Shown: in pieces, positions 57,666 to 64,000 of the stretch | Position numbering within the stretch: the stretch's first letter is position 1 | How the letters are laid out: each line of letters starts with the position of its first letter | Source of the DNA: Perilla frutescens | Taxonomy: Eukaryota > Streptophyta > Magnoliopsida > Lamiales > Lamiaceae | Direction: 5' to 3' | DNA length: 64,000 bases | Assembly (NCBI GenBank): GCA_026008535.1 | Contig: BRKX01000009.1 | Span: forward strand, 52,449,001-52,513,000 | The notes under the pieces: generated by a model | What the model saw: the letters and a program-made list of their open reading frames with translations, nothing else | Databases searched by the model: none | What the model was told of the DNA's origin: nothing | Translations under genes and position numbers: made by a program

Positions 57666-60110
57666 GGTCTTGTTTGGTTTTATTTCCAATTGTAATTTTC
57701 AGTTTCTAGTATTTCCGACGTGATTTACGAGGTGTATTGGTTTTGTAAATATGTATTGGTTTTTGTGTGGAAAATAGAAATATGTTTGGATGAATGATAT
57801 GAATTCCAATAGGATTATAGGTTTGAAAATTGAAAACTTGTTTGGATCAAGAATTAAGAAGTAGCAATTAGAATAATACTATGGACTATATGTAAATGAC
57901 TTTACATTTTCGTATAATTATATATAACTAGTTAATTCAAATAAATGATGGATATTTTAACCTAACTAAAATCAAGGATGAAAATATCGCGAAATATCGC
58001 GGATATTGACATTGCGATACGGATATTGGGGGGAATATCTTTTTTCCCAAGTATCGACGAGAAATCGCAAAATATCGCAATATATCGCGATTTTTTAAAT
58101 ATTTCTATAATATATTTTGATTTTTATTTAATACTATATATTTTTGTGATCTTTTTCAGGTCTTCAATGTAATTATTTGAGTTGCAATATTCTTTGCTTT
58201 TTAAAGACATTTACTTTGCAAAAAAATATAAGAGAAATAAGATCGGGAAATCAACCGATGTCTTAGAAAGAAAAGTAAGATGCAATTGCACGGACTTTAT
58301 GTTTTCATTTTTTCAGTTAGAGGACATGATGGACAAATCACTAAAAATTTTCTCCCCATATATCACATGAAATTGAAATCTAAGATTGAATATAAATTAT
58401 TTGCCAAATCTTGATTCTATGAATATGGGTGACACTGATCATAGTGATATGTCCCAAGATTCATAGGAGTTCACAAATTGGTTGGACTACTCAAAATATG
58501 TATCAACAAAATAATTGGGTCAGTAGACATTATCCAATTCATGGTGAAGTTGTTGGAAGAAATTAAGAAACATATCAAGTGCATCTGCATAATTATATCC
58601 ATAATTACTCGAACGTGATAAGTTGGTACCAATATTGTTTAGAATAAGATGGCATTCCATCTACTATTTGAATCTCATAGATCCTCATTTTGGTATTAAT
58701 TGTACTTTATAATATTTATTTAGTCATTTTATATTGTATTATGTATTATTTTGTCAAATGTATTATCTCAGACGGTATTTATATAATGTATTATTTATAT
58801 ATTTGCTTTCAAAATACAATTCTATCAAAAAAATTAGTCGAATATGTGCATAATAATATGTCATAATAGTTCCTAAAATTTCATGCTAAATTTCCAAGAT
58901 TTTAATATGATTTCCATCATTTTTTTCAATTTTCTGCGATATCGATATGCGATATCGATATATCCGTCGATATATCCGTAAAATTGAAGTTGCGATATAT
59001 GTTGCGATAGCGATATTTTCATCCTTGACTAAAATAATATATAACTATGATATTTTGTGTTGATTTTCTAATGTAATAATTAGAAAATCTTAATAGACGA
59101 TGGTGGTAATAACTAATAGTTGTTAATATGCTACTTATTTTACATTTGCAATTGTTTAGATTACAACCGTGGTCTTTTAATAAACTTTTATAATCCTATT
59201 TGTTATTATTTTTTTTTACTTTGAAATTTGAGAACACAAACACACAAACTTTTGGTTTTAATTTTCTTATGCATGGATGTAGGATATATAGTCTCATTTG
59301 TTGCCTATAATAAATAATAAATTATTCATTTGTGCTACTCTACTATTATTACTATTACTATTATTATTCAACATAATTTTGGTATAATTTAAGTATAAAA
59401 TAATTTATAACAATTTATTGATTTTCTATATAAATTTTATTATTTAAACTAAATAATTACATTTTTTTATACTTGTCATATATTTAAAGAAAACAATTAT
59501 AATATGGATTTTACAAAATTTATACAATATTGTTATTTATAAAATCATCTGATCATTTGAAAAGGTCCAAGTCTTTCTAACTTGAATTTTCATTTAGTTC
59601 CTAATATTTATTTATTTTTGTTTGTTCTAATTACACAAAATTTATCTTCTCATCTAATTAATGCACATATTATTTTCTTAATTAAAAAAAATTGAACACA
59701 ACATAGGTAATAAAAATAATGGACTGTCAAGAAATCACATATTACGTACGTTCTAGTAACAAGTAAATATATAATGCCTACGGCCTACCCATCTCTGCTT
59801 CTAATTACTAATAATTAGCTGCTCTAGTTTTACTCCTAATTCACGTAAACTACATCAATAAGCATTAAAATATCATAAATTGATGTACAAATTATTTTAA
59901 GAATACATTAAAAGATGTCAAATTCAAATTAGTAAACGTATAGTCTAATTTAGCACCTATTCTCGCTAGTTTGCAATGTGCAGGCAGTAGGCATAGGAAT
60001 GAAAAGTAAAAAAAAGTTGTCGGCTGGAAATCTAGCTACCAAACATAATTTCAGCTAAATGAACAGTAAAATATGGAAATTCTTGTTTGGAAATGTAACC
60101 AAACAAAGCC
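57666..60110. mobile_element. Harbinger-like or hAT-like element with GGTCTTGTTTGGTT ends
   Basis: The left end is GGTCTTGTTTGGTTTTATTT. The right end is the inverse of GGCTTTGTTTGGTTACATTT. A 'tat' follows or precedes each end (57663-57665 and 60111-60113), which fits a 3-bp Harbinger-type TSD, though so short a match could be chance. It contains the nested hAT element at 57973 and no transposase frame. Confidence 0.6.
57973..59027. mobile_element. hAT-like element with ATATCGC repeats, nested
   Basis: The ends are CAAGGATGAAAATATCGC and its inverse (gcgatattttcatccttg), with the exact 8-bp TSD actaaaat (57965-57972 and 59028-59035), diagnostic of hAT. Subterminal regions are full of atatcgcga/tcgcgatat motifs. 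The interior has short open patches (58182-58370) without a recognisable domain. Confidence 0.85.
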
Positions 60111-60469
60111 TATAATTTACAAGATTTTATGTTGCAAATGATGACATGTATAAATTTACACGAAAAAAATAATGCTTTAAGCAATTTTAGATGATAAAAA
60201 TCTCGATTATATCTTCCAATCTTCAGTGCAAAAAAGTATAATACATGCATCCTTCAAATAAAATACATTAACTGAACCCATATCTATTATTTATTTAAGG
60301 TAAACCTATACATAAGAGAAGGTATTCCATGCAGCATGTGATATTTCGGACTATTTCAGATGGCGCATGGGCACGTGTGTCCGTCTATTTTTTTTTTTTT
60401 TAATTTTCTGGCAGTTTTTTTTACTTTTTTTTTCATTTTTTGTATCCGATTTCATCCAAAAAAAATCCT

Positions 60470-60690
60470 AAAAAATACAAAATAAACCCCTAAAAACACC
60501 CCCTAAAAAATCATAAGAAACACAAAATAAACCCCTAAAAACAGCCCCCAAAAAACTCTAAAAAATACAAAATATACCCTAAAAAACCCCTAAAAACAAC
60601 TAAAAAAACCCTCCTAAAAAACCATGAACCCTAAAAAAAACCCCTAAAAACATAAACCCTATAAAAAACCATGAACCCTAAAAAAACTAT
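60470..60690. repeat. A/C-rich 'cccctaaaaa' repeats
   Basis: Many irregular copies of aacccctaaaaa(ca) and atgaaccctaaaa. Resembles the plant telomere unit CCCTAAA only loosely; spacing and sequence vary. Confidence 0.75.
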
Positions 60691-62465
60691 AAACTACTAA
60701 GCTCTAAAGATTAATTCGAATGGAAAAAATCACAATTTGAACTAAATAAACAAGTATAATTTAACAAGCAAACCCCTTACTTTTTAATGATACAGATGAT
60801 ATTTTTCGATTTTTTGGTGATACTTTTTAGTGAGACTGTTGATACTGATTTAACCATTTTTTTCTACTTTTTTGCTGGTTGATCCGGGTCAAAGCACGAG
60901 TTTGACCCGACCCATCTTAAATAGCACTATTTATAATAAGTACATGGAAGTGTTTGCCTATACATAAATACTAGTCAATGAATTAACATACTGAATAATA
61001 TAATTGATAGTGTGGTATATACTATCATATGATTGGGGTTGGAGTTTTCACTTTTCATTTACACACCATGTTATTCTTATATCAAATAGCTAGAGGGTCA
61101 TATTTAAGTGCATTACAAATTTACAATGCATCCATTAATTTTAGGAGAATTGTAAGATTTGAAAAATGGGTAATTTATTCATTCAGGAGTTTAAAGATGA
61201 AAATTATCAATATATGACCTCATGTATTTCCATCTTTTAAATTTTTTAATTATTTTTAATAATTTATTTATTAAATTTATTAGATAATTAGTAAAGGAAC
61301 TTTTTATTGAAAAATAATGAAAAAATAAAAAGAAATCAAAATACATTGTTTTTTAGGTCTTATATTGACTTTTTTTAGGTCCTAAATTGATAGTTTTCAT
61401 CAATCAAATCCTAAATTGATAGTTTTCATCTTTAAGGTCATGAATTGATAGATTATTCATCTATCAAATCCTAAATCGATAATTCTCTTTAATTGGAGAA
61501 TTTTAACTCTAAAAAGAATATATGACAAAATATAGACATAACTTTTTTTTTTTTAAGTATAGACATATCTTTCTAATGTTAATTTTAGTAAATGATTCCA
61601 TCGTCGTATAAGCTGATAAATTAACCATTTTATACTATATATATGTACATTATTTTGCAGTATTTAATAATTCAGATGATAATGTAAATCGTACTTAGGG
61701 GGCGATCTAGTTGCCTTAATAAATAAAGCACAAGTACACTAATAAACATTATTTAAAAATAGAAAATTATGATTTGTGACGTACAAATCCACTGTTTGAC
61801 TAACTGTAATGCAATCACTCGATTTTATCCTTGAAATTATCGAAAATAATCACTCCATAAAACGACGCCGTGACAGGAGGAGGGGCTTTCGAAAGGCGGT
61901 GGTAGAATAAATTCTTCACAGAGCAGGACGAATCTTAGAAAGTGGACAGCTCAACTCGTGTAATAATATTCACATACCAAATTCCATTTTTTTTTTATTA
62001 AATTTATTTAAAGATTGTAGTTGAATTTCAAAAATCATAAAAATAATCATTGTTTGACATGCTTGACTGATGGGAATTTGAATACAGTCGTTCAATTAGA
62101 TACTCCGATTTATTACACACAACATTTCTACCCAAAGTTGCAATTTGCAGCCAATCAGACTACTTTACTACCTATCTATATATAATATATGTGTGTAGTT
62201 TTTGGTTCCAGTGAAAATATTTGTGTGGGAAATGATAACATGCTTATTCTATTATAATTTACTGTTTAATTGTTATATAATTTTATTTTATAATTATTTT
62301 GTCTTACATGCGGGCAATTAAACAATGGAGTGTTTTAAGCATTAATAAATTATAACAATTAGGCAGTAAAATGCATTAAAATAAGCAATCTTCTCATTTC
62401 TCACATCAAAGTTGTTTCTCACATGAACTCAATCTTGTGTACGTGTGTAATCTTAAAATAATAGT

Positions 62466-62483
62466 ATTTGTATATATATATAG

Positions 62484-62512
<29 letters not shown>
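62466..62512. repeat. (TA)n microsatellite
   Basis: A run of TA dinucleotides with one tag interruption. Confidence 0.9.
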
Positions 62513-62516
<4 letters not shown>

Positions 62517-64000
62517 ATATTGAGTAATATTGTTTTATACATATTGAGTAATATTGAAATTATTTCAGGAAAAAAAATCTCAATTGGATGGAGCCAACCA
62601 CTTCCTTTTATATAAGATGTTATACCTCATGATATAAATATCGATAAATTGTACTTGAATGAAATATAACAATATTTAAATTTTACAAATTAAGCATACT
62701 CAATTTTTTTGACTGGTCGAATTCTGATTTGGATAGCTTTAAATCCGACGTGGACACGTACATTGACATACGTGGTATACATTTGTACAAATAATAAAAA
62801 TATTAATGGGTACGTCATAGTCCAATCGGTGGAAAAAAAAATTTGGCATTTTAATTTGCTCCAAATCAAAAATGACTTTAAATTTGGCGAGATTTAAAAA
62901 TCGTGTTAAATTTGCAATTCAGTATGTTATGGTGCAATTAAACCTAGAATTAACAATAGCGGAATTGAATTTTTCTAAAGAATTTGTTAAAAATACAAAT
63001 CCACATACAATATACATATATATATATGTATATAATAAACTAATATACACAAATATGTGTGTCGTTTTGAGAACACTGAAATCATACTAAAGACCTGTAT
63101 ATAAATGGGAGACGTCTGGAATTCAAGATTTATCGGTTTTCATCCCTAACTGAAAAATAAAATAAAATATGTGCGGGTGTGTGTGTGGTGCATTCTTTGT
63201 CGTTTGAGCATTAAGTAATATGTTGTTAAGACGTCCATAACTGTTTCTGTCACATTGTTTTGGCTGTTAGGGCAGTTATATGTGTTTTCATCTTATCATT
63301 GAAAAGTTTAGCAACGTGACTTCATGTGGCTCTACTCATTCCTTATCTGTCCTATAAAAGTTGTTGCATTTTTTATTCCCCTCAGCTCCCCAAAATAATA
63401 TATATTATATGTATCTAAAACAGTAATCAATATTGTTTGGGGTTAGTTTAATTAAACGGCTTTTAAACATATTTGGGATATTGACAAAATAAGTAAACAT
63501 ATGCGTAGGTACTTTTATTTCCCAAAGAAATATATGTTAATTTTAATATTTATATAATATATATACATATATATGTTACTAATTTACCTGCAATAATCAT
63601 TACAAAAAATAAAATAAAAAATAAAATATCGATATGAATTTAAAATCAAATACACTTCCTTCAAGCGCATCACATTTTCTTATACAAACTATCAGGGCAT
63701 GTGGTATTTTTCTTAATGCATTTGGGATAAAAAAAACCTAGCTTATAAGTAGTGAAAAATGTCTGAATACATAATGTGGTTTTTATATCCTTAGTCATCA
63801 AAACATAATAAAATCTAAAATATTTTCATAATTCTTCTTCTTTTCTTCCTAGCTAGTCAATAAAAAAATGGAATTCCGAATTTCATCCAAAACATGAAAA
63901 AATCACCCATCCCATAGCTATAGGACCCAAAGGAATCATATAGAAAATATCAATTTCAGTATTTTAATTCATACAGATTTTTTTATGTACATGCACTTTG

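Larger units (their letters stand above)
60114..64000. other. AT-rich intergenic DNA, no gene recognised
   Basis: Holds an A/C-rich simple region (about 60470-60690, variants of aacccctaaaaac), tandem 'aaatcctaaattgatagttttcatc' repeats at about 61375-61480, and a (TA)n run at 62466-62512. A stray TATA-like 'ctataaaag' lies at 63352-63360 with no coding frame behind it inside the window. All ORFs here are short and AT-driven. Confidence 0.5.

Noticed and set aside
60470..60690. Interstitial telomere tract
   Set aside because: Units vary (cccctaaaaa, ccctaaaaaa, aaccctat) and are not a regular CCCTAAA array.
63352..63360. TATA-like ctataaaag as promoter of a host gene
   Set aside because: No coding frame or exon-like sequence follows before the window ends.

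Overview
This window is nuclear DNA from a flowering plant, almost certainly a eudicot. The evidence is an Athila-type Ty3/gypsy element, Tekay/Del-type LTRs, a plant L1-type LINE, a CACTA element with a plant Transposase_24 (Ptta/En/Spm) gene, Mutator, hAT, Harbinger-like and Stowaway-type elements, AT-rich spacers and abundant microsatellites. I could not identify the species. I found no convincing host gene, tRNA, rRNA or CRISPR array. The window reads as a nest of transposable elements (TEs), and many insertions still carry readable target-site duplications (TSDs).

Left block (1-20053). The 3' part of a Tekay-like LTR (1-2575) abuts an L1-type LINE on the minus strand. That LINE was split by a minus-strand Athila-like retrotransposon (2972-17222, TSD gcaac on both outer sides). 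Its gag, protease, RT, RNase H and integrase lie between 15005 and 9747, and a further ORF sits in the env position (8995-7347). The coding frame is broken mainly by point-mutation stops plus two or three frameshifts. The left end is rearranged: a second copy of the LINE flank (4886-6212), which belongs outside the right LTR, lies between the left LTR and the internal region. A hAT-type MITE inside that flank is duplicated with it.

Middle block (20054-28904). A decayed TE region has AT-rich arrays of an 'acgattaa' motif, an LTR-like stretch, a minus-strand DUF1985-like gene remnant with a 16-residue repeat, and a plus-strand multi-exon Transposase_24/DUF8039-like pseudogene. A Stowaway-type MITE closes it.

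Right block (29271-60110). Four solo LTRs with TSDs (29271-32133, 34683-36714, 46185-49833, 51810-53890) belong to one related superfamily but are mosaics of each other. Between them lies a complete CACTA element (37934-42485, TSD gaa). It carries a five-exon Transposase_24 gene whose frame is open except for one internal TAG. There is also a Mutator-like element (45891-50674, 10-bp TSD) holding a nested LTR, several Mutator-type MITEs, and a Harbinger-like element containing a nested hAT element (57666-60110). From 60111 to the end I see only AT-rich DNA with simple repeats and weak inverted repeats.

All coordinates, TSDs and reading frames were read by eye. Family names rest on recognised motifs, not on database searches.
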